A stretch of 64,000 nucleotides of DNA from CBDCYN01 sp965224205 (GTDB taxonomy: Bacteria; Planctomycetota; Phycisphaerae; Phycisphaerales; Phycisphaeraceae): assembly GCA_965224205.1 (NCBI GenBank), contig CBDCYN010000029.1, forward strand, positions 62,001 through 126,000, written 5' to 3'. The position numbers were made by a program, and so were the translations under genes. Positions 8,329 through 17,606 of the stretch are shown here, one piece after another. Under the pieces are notes generated by a model. The model did no database searches and had not been told where the DNA came from. It was given only the letters and a program-made list of their open reading frames with translations. Each line of letters starts with the position of its first letter. Position 1 is the stretch's first letter.

Positions 8329-9555
8329 ATGCCCTTAAAATCGGAACAATCCGCATCTTCCGGTGGTCCAAGGCCCGTAAATATCGCGATCATATGTAAT
8401 TCTTTGCCTCCCTACCGTGTGCATTTTCACCAACGCGTGGTGGCGGAAATGCCCGAGGTCAAGCTCTGGACGCTCTGCACCCATGAGGTGTCTCGTGGTC
8501 GGTGGAAATTCGATCCGCCCCAAGAGATCTCCACGGTTTCATTTGGTCAAGGTCAATTGGTCACCCCTTCGCACACGGCGAGAATCATTTATGGCGGCCG
8601 AGAATGGCTAAAGGCCAGAAGAATCATTAAGTTTATAAAAAACAATGATATAAGAGCGGTCGTGGTGCTCGGCTATGACGATTTAGGGCGGATCGCGGTG
8701 ATCCGTTGGTGCCACCGTCATTCGGTGCCCTGCTTCCTCGGGGCTGACAGTAACATCCGCGGAGATCGCGCCACGGGGGTCTTCGCAGCGATCAAGAGGA
8801 TCTTGGTCAAACGTGTGGTCTCTTGGTGCACCGGCGTGATGCCATTTGGTCGCCTAGGCCGGGCTTATTATGAAAAATACGGAGCGGATCCAGACCAAAT
8901 TTTCTACTGCCCGTGCGAACCCGACTATGACCAGATCCGTGGTCTATCTCAAGCGTTCCTAGATCAAGTCGCCCAGAAATATGGCCTGGACCGGGAGCGT
9001 AAGCGTATGATCTACAGCGGCCGGTTCACCGCGGTCAAACGAGTGGATGTGCTCCTCGAGGCGTTCCGGCACATCTATAAAGAGAGGCAAGATTGGGATT
9101 TAATCTTGGTCGGGGACGGAGAACAGCGTGAATCGCTGTTATCCATGATGCCGGCAGATATGAAGCAACGTGTTATATCGACTGGATTTATAGGAGATCA
9201 AGCTACGGTCAGTGCGCTGTACCGCCTTTCGCATCTCATGGTCCTTCCCAGCGACTATGAGCCGTGGGCCCTGGTCATCAACGAAGCCGCCGCGGCGGGC
9301 CTGGCGATCGTGGCCACCTCTGCGGTTGGCGCAGCGTATGAGCTGGTACGGGATGGAGAAAATGGTAGAGTCTTTGCCCCTGGCGACAAGGAAACATTGA
9401 CGCAGATCCTTCTCGAGGTCACCCAGCCCCAGCAACTCCAAGCGATGCGCCGGGCTTCTGCCAGGGTGCTCGAAGATTGGCGGGCTCAGGCGGACCCGGT
9501 CGACGGTCTGCGGCAAGCGTTGCAGGCCTGCGGGGTGGTCCCGGTCGCGTCATAA
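8329..9555 (+). CDS. Glycosyltransferase family 4 (GT-B fold)
   Basis: 408 residues. The C-terminal donor domain has the GT4 hallmarks: SGRFTAVKRVDVLLEAF, then LILVGDGEQ, and the E-x7-E signature EPWALVINE at residues 311-319. The N-terminal acceptor domain starts with NIAIICNSLPPYRVHFHQRV. It would transfer a sugar from a nucleotide-sugar donor on the inner face of the membrane. The first half has AT-rich codons (for example LKARRIIKFIKNNDIR around residues 94-109), unlike its neighbours, which suggests transfer. It is first of a same-strand run with a GT2, a flippase, a second GT4 and a sulfotransferase. Acceptor and sugar are unknown. Confidence 0.92.
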   Translation: MPLKSEQSASSGGPRPVNIAIICNSLPPYRVHFHQRVVAEMPEVKLWTLCTHEVSRGRWKFDPPQEISTVSFGQGQLVTPSHTARIIYGGREWLKARRIIKFIKNNDIRAVVVLGYDDLGRIAVIRWCHRHSVPCFLGADSNIRGDRATGVFAAIKRILVKRVVSWCTGVMPFGRLGRAYYEKYGADPDQIFYCPCEPDYDQIRGLSQAFLDQVAQKYGLDRERKRMIYSGRFTAVKRVDVLLEAFRHIYKERQDWDLILVGDGEQRESLLSMMPADMKQRVISTGFIGDQATVSALYRLSHLMVLPSDYEPWALVINEAAAAGLAIVATSAVGAAYELVRDGENGRVFAPGDKETLTQILLEVTQPQQLQAMRRASARVLEDWRAQADPVDGLRQALQACGVVPVAS

Positions 9556-9707
9556 GCCGTCATTATCGTTAATTTTATAACCGTTTCGATCCAGGATGAG
9601 AGATTGAGATGGGCCATAAGTGGCTTTGGGGGTTTGCCGCCAACGGTGACCAGGCCAGCCGGAACAAACGCCTGTCAAGGCCGTCCTCATCCGAAGGTGA
9701 ATGAGTT

Positions 9708-10667
9708 ATGCGAGTATCGGTCATCATGCCCTGTCACAACGCCGGGCCTTGGATCCATCAAGCCCTGCAAAGCGCTGCCCAGCAGACGTACCGCCCCCAC
9801 GAGATCATCGTGATCAACGATCGATCGACCGACGATTCGGTGGAGAAGATCCAGACCAGCGGAGTGGACGTCCAGCTCCTGCACACCCAGCACGGCAACG
9901 CGGCCGCGGCCCGCAATGACGGTCTCGACATCGCTACCGGCGACTGGATCGCGTTCCTTGACGCCGATGACTACTGGTACCCCGACCACCTCCAGCAAGC
10001 CGCCGAGCTGCTGGCCGGGTCCGGCGACGTGGCGTACATGAGCCTGTTCAAACGCAGCTACAGCGATGGGACGGTCCTTGATTACGGCAACCCCTGGCCG
10101 ATCAAGAAACCCGCGACCGGCCTCACCCACGGCCGGTTTCTGGACTGCTGGCGGGCGGCCCTGCGGTTTTATATGAGCACCATGTTGGCGCGGCGCGACC
10201 GGATCAACGCCGTGGGGCGGTTCGATGTGTCCCAGTTGCGTCGCCACGACATCGAGCTGTGGCTGAGGCTGATCCACGGCCAGACCTGGACGTTCAACCC
10301 CGTGCCCACCGGTTGTCAGCGCCACGACAACCCCAACAGCGTCTCGCGGACCAGCTGGCCCAACAGCGCCTATTACATGCTCCGTGGCGTGACCATGCGG
10401 ATGGAAGACTACACGGGCACCGCCATGCAGCAGATCGCCAGCCACGCCGCTCGTCAAGCCGTAAGTGTGGCGATCCTGTCGGGAACGAAGGATGACCGCG
10501 ACCGGGTCTGGGACATGGCCTGGCCGCACCTGACCGCTAGCCAGCGGGCGGTGTTCCGGATGGCGGCGTTGTGCCCGCGGTTGTATCGTCAAGCGCATCA
10601 TTTCCGCGCCGCGTTGGCGCACCGAGGCAGGGGATCTGAGGGCAACCCCGCATCCGCTACGCGATAG
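9708..10667 (+). CDS. Glycosyltransferase family 2 (GT-A fold)
   Basis: 319 residues starting MRVSVIMPCHNAGPWI, the classic GT2 opening. The metal/nucleotide-binding DxD motif is LDADD at residues 84-88, after the NAAAARNDGL segment typical of the family. The likely base region is RRHDIELWLRL. AAGGTG lies about 9 nt before the ATG. Inverting transfer from a nucleotide sugar to a growing glycan is expected. It sits between the GT4 and flippase genes, consistent with one polysaccharide pathway. Confidence 0.92.
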   Translation: MRVSVIMPCHNAGPWIHQALQSAAQQTYRPHEIIVINDRSTDDSVEKIQTSGVDVQLLHTQHGNAAAARNDGLDIATGDWIAFLDADDYWYPDHLQQAAELLAGSGDVAYMSLFKRSYSDGTVLDYGNPWPIKKPATGLTHGRFLDCWRAALRFYMSTMLARRDRINAVGRFDVSQLRRHDIELWLRLIHGQTWTFNPVPTGCQRHDNPNSVSRTSWPNSAYYMLRGVTMRMEDYTGTAMQQIASHAARQAVSVAILSGTKDDRDRVWDMAWPHLTASQRAVFRMAALCPRLYRQAHHFRAALAHRGRGSEGNPASATR

Positions 10668-10752
10668 GTCCAACACCCTCTATGAAAGCATTCAACGGCG
10701 GCCTATCGAGTGTCATCGTTACAAGCTGCTTCGCGAAGGATTAGACGCCATC

Positions 10753-12315
10753 ATGCCCCGCACCCGTCCCGGCCAGGCCGCCTCACCACAACCCGCTGCT
10801 TCCATCGGAGACCGCGCGACCCGGGGGTTCGCCCACCTGATGACGCAGATGATGGCGATCAAGCTATTTACCACGGCTCGCCAGCTGGTCCTGGCTTGGC
10901 TGCTGGTCCGCGAAGATTTTGGTCTGGTGGGTTTGGCCACGACGGTCTCGGCATTTACCGATCTCACCCAGGAGATGGGGCTGGGGGCGGTGCTGATCAA
11001 GCGTCACAAGTCGTTCCGTCGCTTGGCCAACCCCGCGTTCTGGATGACCGTGGTCTCGGGGATCAGCGCGGGGCTGGTGTTGATGGGCGCAGCGCCGATC
11101 GCCGCGGGGTTATACGACACCCCCCAGGTCGAGGGGTTGATTTATCTCTTGGCGATCGATGCACCGTTGGCGGCTATGTCCATCGTTCCTAACTACAGGC
11201 TACGGGGTCAGATGCGGTTCCGAGAGTTGGCCAGGATCGGGATCGCCACGTCCGCGGGGCTGACCGTGCTGAGCGTCATCTTCGCGGCGATGGATCTGGG
11301 GGCTTACAGCATCCTGCTTCCACGGCCGATTGTTCACCTGTTCCTGATCGTCGTGCTGTGGCGGTTAACCCGACCCCCGATACGCTGGTATCCCCAGCTG
11401 CGTCGATGGCGATTCCTCTTGAGTGATAGCGTGAAGGTCTTCCTGGGCAATCTGTGCCTGCGGTTTACCGCTCAAGGCGATTACATCGTCTTGGGTTACT
11501 TCCACAGCGAAGCAATCGTCGGGATTTACTTCTTCGCGTTCAACCTATCGATCCAGGCGGTGAACCTTTTCACCCGTAACCTCGCGGGGGTGCTCTTCCC
11601 GGCGCTGACGCACCTCGAGGACGAACCGAAGCGCCAGCTCCAAGCGTTCCTGAGGGCGTCTCGCCTATTGGGGCTGATCGGGGTACCCGCCTGCTTCCTG
11701 CAAGCGGCGCTGGCTGATCCGGCCCTGCGCCTGCTGATCCATCCAAGGTGGTATACGTCGATCCCGGTCCTGGTGATCCTGAGCCTAGGCATGGCGGTGC
11801 GGGTGATCGGCTCGTCGTCCGGCAGCCTGTTGCAAGCTCAAGGGCGGTTCGGGGTCAAACTGGTCACCAATGCCATCTACGCTGTTTTATTCATGGCCCT
11901 GGTGACCACCGCGGCGTGGCTGGGCCATGAAGACGGTGAATCCTTCTGGACACGGGCGGATATCCTGGTGGCGATCTCGGCGTCGATTTATTTCGTCGTC
12001 GTCGGTCCCGTGCACATGTACATCGCGATCCGGCCAGCGGGGGGGACGTGGCGCGACGTGTGGCACGTCTTCGCGGCGCCGCTGGCGGTCAGTGCGGGGG
12101 TCGTGGGGACGGCGGCGGGGTTGTCGAGCCTGATCCCCCCCATCACGGGGCGAGAGGTGATCAGGATCGTGGTGATCCTGGGGATCTCAGCGGCGTTATA
12201 CCCATGGGTGGTCAGAAAATGCCTGCCGGCGGCCTATGATGATCTTGTCCAGCGGTTGGGCCGGTTGATGCCGGGGATCCAACGCCGCCTGGGCCGTAAG
12301 ACCGGTGGGGAGTAA
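10753..12315 (+). CDS. Polysaccharide flippase, Wzx/MOP superfamily
   Basis: 520 residues with about 12 to 14 hydrophobic helices, matching lipid-linked oligosaccharide flippases of the MOP superfamily (Polysacc_synt type). The opening segment after residue 20 (RATRGFAHLMTQMMAIKLFTTARQ) and QEMGLGAVLIKR correspond to the conserved N-terminal helices. It would move undecaprenyl-linked repeat units from the cytoplasmic to the outer face of the inner membrane. AAGGA lies about 12 nt before the ATG. No Wzy polymerase or Wzz regulator is evident in the window. Confidence 0.9.
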   Translation: MPRTRPGQAASPQPAASIGDRATRGFAHLMTQMMAIKLFTTARQLVLAWLLVREDFGLVGLATTVSAFTDLTQEMGLGAVLIKRHKSFRRLANPAFWMTVVSGISAGLVLMGAAPIAAGLYDTPQVEGLIYLLAIDAPLAAMSIVPNYRLRGQMRFRELARIGIATSAGLTVLSVIFAAMDLGAYSILLPRPIVHLFLIVVLWRLTRPPIRWYPQLRRWRFLLSDSVKVFLGNLCLRFTAQGDYIVLGYFHSEAIVGIYFFAFNLSIQAVNLFTRNLAGVLFPALTHLEDEPKRQLQAFLRASRLLGLIGVPACFLQAALADPALRLLIHPRWYTSIPVLVILSLGMAVRVIGSSSGSLLQAQGRFGVKLVTNAIYAVLFMALVTTAAWLGHEDGESFWTRADILVAISASIYFVVVGPVHMYIAIRPAGGTWRDVWHVFAAPLAVSAGVVGTAAGLSSLIPPITGREVIRIVVILGISAALYPWVVRKCLPAAYDDLVQRLGRLMPGIQRRLGRKTGGE

Positions 12316-12519
12316 TTGAGCTAAACGCAATAGAGGAGTACTCGTCAACATCACATGACCGATGACCACCCCGGATGAATAGACGGTGTCACGCTTGTAG
12401 GCGGCACCTCAGTTCCCGGGGCCGACGAGTCTACGAATCGGTATTTTGAGTTGCCACGCGTATAGATCAGTCATGGACGCGACGCAACACGATGACGGAA
12501 CACAGGTTAGGGCCCGCGG

Positions 12520-13815
12520 TTGACCACGCCCCGACGCATCTTGATCATCTCGACGATGTTTTACCCCGCGCCTTGGGTCGCTGCGGTTCGCATCACCCAA
12601 TGGTGCCGGTACCTGCCCCAGTTCGGCTGGCGACCGACGGTGCTGTGTCGCCACTACGGGCAGACGGCCACCCGCGAACTCCTAGACCAGCATGTGCACC
12701 GGGACGTCACGGTCGAGTATTTCAACCCCCCTCAATCGGCGGACCCGCCCCCCGATCCCAACCCTGCCAAGGCCAAGGGCCGTCCCAGCCGTCAATGGCT
12801 GCAAAAATACCTCGAGTGGGCGTCGGTGCCCGATACGTCGATCTTTTTCTGGCGGTCGGCCAAGACCCGGGCGACCGCGATGCGGGCCGTGCACGCCACA
12901 CAGCCCCACGCGATCCTCACCACCTGCCCGCCCCACTCGAACCACGACATCGGGTTGTGGCTAAGCCGGCAGACCGACATCCCCTGGGTCGCCGATTTCC
13001 GCGACCCGTACGTGATCGACCCCCGGTATCAGCTGAGCGGGATCGGCGGGATGCTCTGGCCGCTGCACCGCCGGTACGAGGCGGCGATCTACCGCCATGC
13101 GTCTTTGACCGTGCACGCGATCCCGGTCCAGACACGGTGGGCGAGGCTGGCGTACCCCGACGCGCGGCAGCGTATCAAAACCCTGACCAATGGGTGCCCC
13201 CCCCAGCTGGCTGAGGGACGGGTCGATCCCGATCGCTCATCAAACGGGCGGCGGAGCGTGCGCGTCGTGGGGATGATCGCCGATGACGGCGCGATCAAGC
13301 TCGCCGAAGCGATCGATTCACTGGTCGCCGGCGGCGAAGACCTAGAGCTGCGACTGGTGGGATACCCCACGAAGGTCGAGGGCCAGCTCAAGGCGACCCT
13401 CGGCGATCGCGTGATCATCACCGGCTTGGTCCCCCACGACCAGGCGTTGCGGCAGATCGCCGGCGCTGATGTGTTGATTTGCTACTTAGACATGGAGCGG
13501 GCAAGGAACCTATTGTTAAGCAGCAAGCTTTTTGAGTACTTAGCGACCGGCAAGCCGACCCTCGTGATCAACCCGACCCTGCCCGATCGTCAGCTGCTTC
13601 GCCGCGTGCCGTTTGCCCGTGTCCTGCACCAGCCGCAGACGAAGCAGGTCGCCGATGCGATCCGCGACGCGCTGCAAACGGATGATTTGCCCGCGGATCA
13701 GATCGACACCTACCGCCAGCAATTCAGCCGCCGAGCCCAGACCCGGCAGCTAAGCCAGTGGCTCGATGAGCTGGTGAGTCACCTACCCCGCCCCGGCCGT
13801 GAATCGCGGGTTTGA
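12520..13815 (+). CDS. Glycosyltransferase family 4-like protein
   Basis: 431 residues beginning at a TTG (12520); no better in-frame ATG exists near the N-terminal strand TPRRILIISTMFYPAPW. The N-terminal domain has the GT4 pattern with DIGLWLSRQTDIPWVADFRDPY, and the C-terminal half has VGMIADDGAIKLAEAI, a GLVPHDQALRQIAGADVLI segment and SSKLFEYLATGKPTL, the equivalent of the E-x7-E donor-site region although the first Glu is not obvious. It probably belongs to the same glycan pathway as the preceding genes. A 204-bp gap separates it from the flippase gene. Confidence 0.85.
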   Translation: MTTPRRILIISTMFYPAPWVAAVRITQWCRYLPQFGWRPTVLCRHYGQTATRELLDQHVHRDVTVEYFNPPQSADPPPDPNPAKAKGRPSRQWLQKYLEWASVPDTSIFFWRSAKTRATAMRAVHATQPHAILTTCPPHSNHDIGLWLSRQTDIPWVADFRDPYVIDPRYQLSGIGGMLWPLHRRYEAAIYRHASLTVHAIPVQTRWARLAYPDARQRIKTLTNGCPPQLAEGRVDPDRSSNGRRSVRVVGMIADDGAIKLAEAIDSLVAGGEDLELRLVGYPTKVEGQLKATLGDRVIITGLVPHDQALRQIAGADVLICYLDMERARNLLLSSKLFEYLATGKPTLVINPTLPDRQLLRRVPFARVLHQPQTKQVADAIRDALQTDDLPADQIDTYRQQFSRRAQTRQLSQWLDELVSHLPRPGRESRV

Positions 13816-13951
13816 GCCGTTAAGCGGTGGGTCTGGACAGACGGGGGGTATATACGCACCGCGTATCAAAGTAGCGCGTCGGGGATGTCGTTAACCCCGA
13901 AGATTTCCTTGCCGCGTACATGAAACCTGCCGTATCTTGATCCAGGAGGGG

Positions 13952-13957
13952 TATAAT
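13952..13957 (+). promoter_or_regulatory. -10 element TATAAT upstream of sulfotransferase
   Basis: Perfect TATAAT in the 189-bp gap, giving a predicted leader of about 40 nt for the gene at 14005. A TTGATC lies at 13937-13942, only 9 nt upstream, too close for a normal -35. Confidence 0.4.
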
Positions 13958-14004
13958 TGGGGTAGCCCATTGATATCCGTGAAGGGAAAGAGAACAACGA
14001 CGAC

Positions 14005-15024
14005 ATGACTTTAACCCAAATATCCAACGAAACTCAGCTAGACACCACCCCGCCTGCTCGAGTCGGCCCGGTCTTCGTCTGCGGCCGCCAGCACTGCGGC
14101 AACACGGTGGTGGCGAGGATGATCGCCGGGTTCCCGGGTTGCTTCGGGATCACCAACGAAGGTATTTTCTTCGAGCACCGTGGCCGCCTCGACGCGATGA
14201 AAGACCCGATCGAGCGGGCCCGATGGATCGTCGAGCACCTGTGGCTCAAGGACGAGCAGCTGCTAGCCACAGCGGTCGAACACATCACCCGCTGGGCCGG
14301 GCAACACCGCGATGCCGACGCGTTAGCGGCGTATGTCGAGGCGATGCGGTTCTTGACCCATCACACCGGTGATCATTTTTGGTCCCAGAAAGCGACGAGT
14401 TACATCTTCTACGGCCACGAGATCCTCCAATCGATGCCCGATGTGCGGATTATTTACCTCATCCGCAACCCGCACGACGTGTGCGCATCGAAGAAGCGGC
14501 GTGACCCGGACCACGAACGGATCGTCAGCTGGGCGGTGAGCTGGAACAAGGGGCTACGCATCGCCAAGGCATTGGAACAGGCGTACCCCGATCGGGTGCT
14601 CCTGCTGAAATACGAAGACCTCGTCTCCCAGCCGCCGCAAACGGTCCGCTCGATCTGTGGGTTCCTGGGTGTCCCCTTCCGCGATGAATACCTCGACGTG
14701 CCGGTGATCAACACCGCTGAGGCCCAGTACAAGGTCGTTCAAGACGCCCCCCGCGGGTTTGATAAATCGCGGCTATTCAATTATCCCAAGCACCTGACCC
14801 CCGCGGAAATGGCGGCGTTGGACTTGGTCCTGGACAACCGCTTGGTCCGCACCTACTACCCCGATATGCCCCATCGCGAACAGCGTGTTTCGTGCCCGGC
14901 TCGGCTCGCCGCGTTACGTCTGGTGGCGGTCGGACCGCTTCGGTACCTGTGGGGGCAGGTCCAATTCGCCCGCACCTGCGGCGCACCGTTCGCCGCCCGG
15001 TTGATGCGGAGGTTAGCAAGGTAG
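14005..15024 (+). CDS. Sulfotransferase family protein
   Basis: 339 residues. The PAPS 5'-phosphosulfate loop appears as CGRQHCGNTVVARMI near residues 26-40, and the 3'-phosphate motif as IYLIRNPHDVCASKKRRD. LLLKYEDLVSQP and ICGFLGVPF are typical of the family. The substrate is unknown, but with a second sulfotransferase at 6938-7936 and glycosyltransferases between them, sulfation of an exported polysaccharide is the natural reading. The GAAAGAG sequence upstream of the ATG is a plausible ribosome binding site. The C-terminus is Arg-rich. Confidence 0.9.
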   Translation: MTLTQISNETQLDTTPPARVGPVFVCGRQHCGNTVVARMIAGFPGCFGITNEGIFFEHRGRLDAMKDPIERARWIVEHLWLKDEQLLATAVEHITRWAGQHRDADALAAYVEAMRFLTHHTGDHFWSQKATSYIFYGHEILQSMPDVRIIYLIRNPHDVCASKKRRDPDHERIVSWAVSWNKGLRIAKALEQAYPDRVLLLKYEDLVSQPPQTVRSICGFLGVPFRDEYLDVPVINTAEAQYKVVQDAPRGFDKSRLFNYPKHLTPAEMAALDLVLDNRLVRTYYPDMPHREQRVSCPARLAALRLVAVGPLRYLWGQVQFARTCGAPFAARLMRRLAR

Positions 15025-15130
15025 GCCGGGCACGGCGGCCGCTGCACCACATGCCTGCGTGGGATGAACCGGGCCAAGTCGTGATCATCGATCGGGGCGT
15101 GTTTGTAGAACCGGGCGGGGGGCTACCGTT

Positions 15131-15511
15131 TTACGGCTCGGCCGCGGGGGAAATCACCGTGTCGATCGCGCCGACCACGTCTCGCGCCTCGAACGGCTTG
15201 GGCACGAACGCTGCGCCGCCCGCCTCCAGGGCCAATTGCCGGGCCGTTTCCCGGACGTTGGCGGAGATAAAGATCACCGGGATCGAAGCCAATTGGTCAT
15301 CTTCCTTAAGCCGTCGGCACACCTCGTAGCCGTCTATATCCGGCATACGGATGTCGAGCAGGATCACGTCCGGTCCATGACGGGAAGCGGCCTCGAGACC
15401 GGTCAACCCGTCGGCTGCGGTGACCACCTCGTGCCCCAGTGCTTTTAGCCGCACGGACAGCGCCGCGGTGATCGCGAACTCGTCATCGATCAACAAGATT
15501 TTCAGCGCCAT
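15131..15511 (-). CDS. Single-domain response regulator
   Basis: 126-residue receiver domain with no output domain. Acidic pair Asp9-Asp10, phospho-acceptor Asp53 (ILLDIRMPDIDG), switch Ser83 and Lys105 (PKPFEARD) are all present. It would be phosphorylated by a partner kinase and act by protein contact. It is the last gene of the minus-strand two-component cluster, 66 bp after a similar receiver. Confidence 0.95.
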   Translation of the reverse strand: MALKILLIDDEFAITAALSVRLKALGHEVVTAADGLTGLEAASRHGPDVILLDIRMPDIDGYEVCRRLKEDDQLASIPVIFISANVRETARQLALEAGGAAFVPKPFEARDVVGAIDTVISPAAEP

Positions 15512-15577
15512 GGGTCTCTTTCTCTAGAGGGATCGCTTCCACACGTCCCGACGAGGCGTTGCACCTCGTGACCATCC

Positions 15578-15967
15578 CTATCCGGTGGGCTGGGGTGGCG
15601 TCACGACCAGGCTTATGTTCTCGAGCAGCTCTTCGATCTCAAACGGCTTGCCCATCAACACGATCGCGCCCAGACGCTCGCTGGCGGCGACCATCGCGTC
15701 GTGCCCGTCAGCACCGGTGATGTAGATCACCGGGATCCCGCTTAGCCCCGGGATCTCGTCCATCTTCTCGACGAGGCTAAACCCGTCGAACCCTGGCATG
15801 TTTACGTCGAGGATCAGCAGTTCAGGCGGGCGTTTGCGGGCCAGCTCCAAGGCGTCGGAGCCGTTGACCGCGCGCACGATTTCGAACCCCTGGGCCTCGA
15901 GCCGCACCGATAGCGCAAACAAAAGGCGTTCATCGTCGTCAGCCACCAGGATCAGAGGTTTATCCAT
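15578..15967 (-). CDS. Single-domain response regulator
   Basis: 129-residue receiver domain. Asp10, Asp11 and Asp12 form the acidic patch, Asp54 (LILDVNMPGFDG) is the phosphorylation site, Thr84 the switch residue and Lys107 (MGKPFEIEE) the conserved lysine. There is no DNA-binding domain. It lies 86 bp after the REC-histidine kinase gene and before another receiver, so it is a likely phosphorelay partner. Confidence 0.95.
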   Translation of the reverse strand: MDKPLILVADDDERLLFALSVRLEAQGFEIVRAVNGSDALELARKRPPELLILDVNMPGFDGFSLVEKMDEIPGLSGIPVIYITGADGHDAMVAASERLGAIVLMGKPFEIEELLENISLVVTPPQPTG

Positions 15968-16053
15968 CGGCGGTCCCCTATATCGCTTATCGCTTCGTGT
16001 TTCCTAGAAAATTATCGGCACATCCTCGCCGCCGCTCCACGTGGGCCTGAAGA

Positions 16054-17595
16054 TTATTGGACGTGTGCCTCTTGGCCGGCCAGCTGCGACAATACGCACG
16101 CCCGGGCCTCGTCGCGGCTGCCGGGCCAGCCCCAGGCCCCCAGGCACGCCATTTCTAACCGCTGCAACGGCTGCCCATTGGCGCGACCCTCTTGAGACCG
16201 GCAACACGCTTGGAGACGCTTCAGCCAGTGGTCGGGTTGCGGGGTTGAGCCCAGCGCCACGATCGCACGCTGCGGGGTATCCCGCAGCAGCAGATCCATC
16301 GGGTAACACATCGCGGCCATAAACCGGTGGACGGTCTCGATCGCATCCTGCGGATCGTGGCCCACGGGCTCGATCCGCAGCACCGCAAGCTGGACGGGTT
16401 TGTTGGCTAGCTCCACCAGGCGATCGAAGTAGCGGTCCAGGATGACCCCCGGATCCGTGGGGGGCAGCGTGAACGAAAACGTGCTTCCCTGATCCGGTTG
16501 GCTGCGGACATGAACGGTCCCCAGGTTGAGCCAGATCAGCTCCTTGGCGATGTTCAGGCCCAGGCCGAAACCTTTCGTGCTCGCCCGCTCGACGTCTCCC
16601 ACCTGCTTGAAGCGTTGGAAGATGACCTGCTGGTCCTTGGGCGATAGCCCGGGCCCTTGATCGGTAATGCCCACCTCGGCCCCACCGTCCTCGCAAGGCG
16701 ACGCCCACAGCCGGATCTGGCTCGATTCAGGGGAGAACTTGATCGCGTTGACCACCAGGTTGATCACCACCCGCCCGGCCTTCTCGAGATCGGCGAACAC
16801 CGGCCCTGCCGCGGGGTCGATCTCCTCGACCAGGGCGATGCCTTTCTCTGTGGCGCGGCTGATCAACGCCGGGCGGACGTGCTCAAAAATCTCTTCCACC
16901 CGATGCGATTGACGGTCGACGCGCAGCGACCCGGCCTTGAGCTTGCTGCTATCGAGAAAATCGCTGACCATCTGTGCCAGGTCGCGCGTCGCTGAGGAGA
17001 TATACCGCAGGTATTCGGTTTGTTGGTCCGAGACCGGCCCGCCCAGGCCGTCAGCAATGATCGACGTGAACTCTTTAATCACGGTCAGCGGCGTGCGGAA
17101 TTCATGGGCGACGTTGTCAACGAATCGGTGGGCGGTTTCGGTGAGATCCCGCAGCTTGTCGTTTTGTCGCGTCAGCTCGTGGTTGGCCTGCTTGAGCATC
17201 TCCTGGGCGCACCGCCGCTCGAGCGCGTAGCGGATCGACCGCTCGAGCTGATCGGCGTCGAGCCGGCCCTTCGAGAGGTAATCGGCGGCCCCCGACTTCA
17301 TCGCGGCCACGTCGACGTCGTGGTCATGGAGCCCGGTGAGCAGGATCATCGGTGCCCGGCAGCCGAGGTCGACCGCCTGGCGCAGAAGCTCCAACCCGTC
17401 ATGGGCCCCGAGGCGGTAATCCACGAGACACACGTCATGCTCATGCTTCTTGATCGCCTCGACGGCTTCGTCATAAGTCGCCGCGCGATCTAGCCATATA
17501 CGCCAGGTGGTGATCTCGTCGACCAGGTCCCTCGTGATCAGGTAGTCTTCCTCGTCGTCCTCGATCAACAGGATACGGATCTGTAACCGGTCCAA
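16054..17595 (-). CDS. REC-histidine kinase hybrid
   Basis: 513 residues in the order receiver (1-125, Asp59), short coiled coil (about 126-155), HisKA with phospho-acceptor His164 (NVAHEFRTPL), HATPase_c with N-box Asn283 (NLVVNAIKF), G1 DQGPGLS and G2 GFGLGLNIAK, then about 130 residues of unassigned C-terminal sequence. No transmembrane helix, so it is cytoplasmic. An N-terminal receiver on a kinase suggests that it is itself controlled by an upstream kinase, probably the one encoded at 18035-19822. It starts 11 bp after the Rcp1-like gene. The C-terminal extension includes a segment (VQLAVLRIEPVG) that could be a degenerate signalling domain; this is speculation. Confidence 0.93.
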   Translation of the reverse strand: MDRLQIRILLIEDDEEDYLITRDLVDEITTWRIWLDRAATYDEAVEAIKKHEHDVCLVDYRLGAHDGLELLRQAVDLGCRAPMILLTGLHDHDVDVAAMKSGAADYLSKGRLDADQLERSIRYALERRCAQEMLKQANHELTRQNDKLRDLTETAHRFVDNVAHEFRTPLTVIKEFTSIIADGLGGPVSDQQTEYLRYISSATRDLAQMVSDFLDSSKLKAGSLRVDRQSHRVEEIFEHVRPALISRATEKGIALVEEIDPAAGPVFADLEKAGRVVINLVVNAIKFSPESSQIRLWASPCEDGGAEVGITDQGPGLSPKDQQVIFQRFKQVGDVERASTKGFGLGLNIAKELIWLNLGTVHVRSQPDQGSTFSFTLPPTDPGVILDRYFDRLVELANKPVQLAVLRIEPVGHDPQDAIETVHRFMAAMCYPMDLLLRDTPQRAIVALGSTPQPDHWLKRLQACCRSQEGRANGQPLQRLEMACLGAWGWPGSRDEARACVLSQLAGQEAHVQ

Positions 17596-17606
17596 AACTC
17601 GGTCTC

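Noticed and set aside
9687..10676. 329-codon minus-strand frame opposite the GT2 gene
   Set aside because: The plus-strand GT2 has diagnostic motifs; the antisense frame has none.
13937..13957. TTGATC/TATAAT as a full sigma-70 promoter
   Set aside because: The spacer is only 9 nt; only the -10 is reported.
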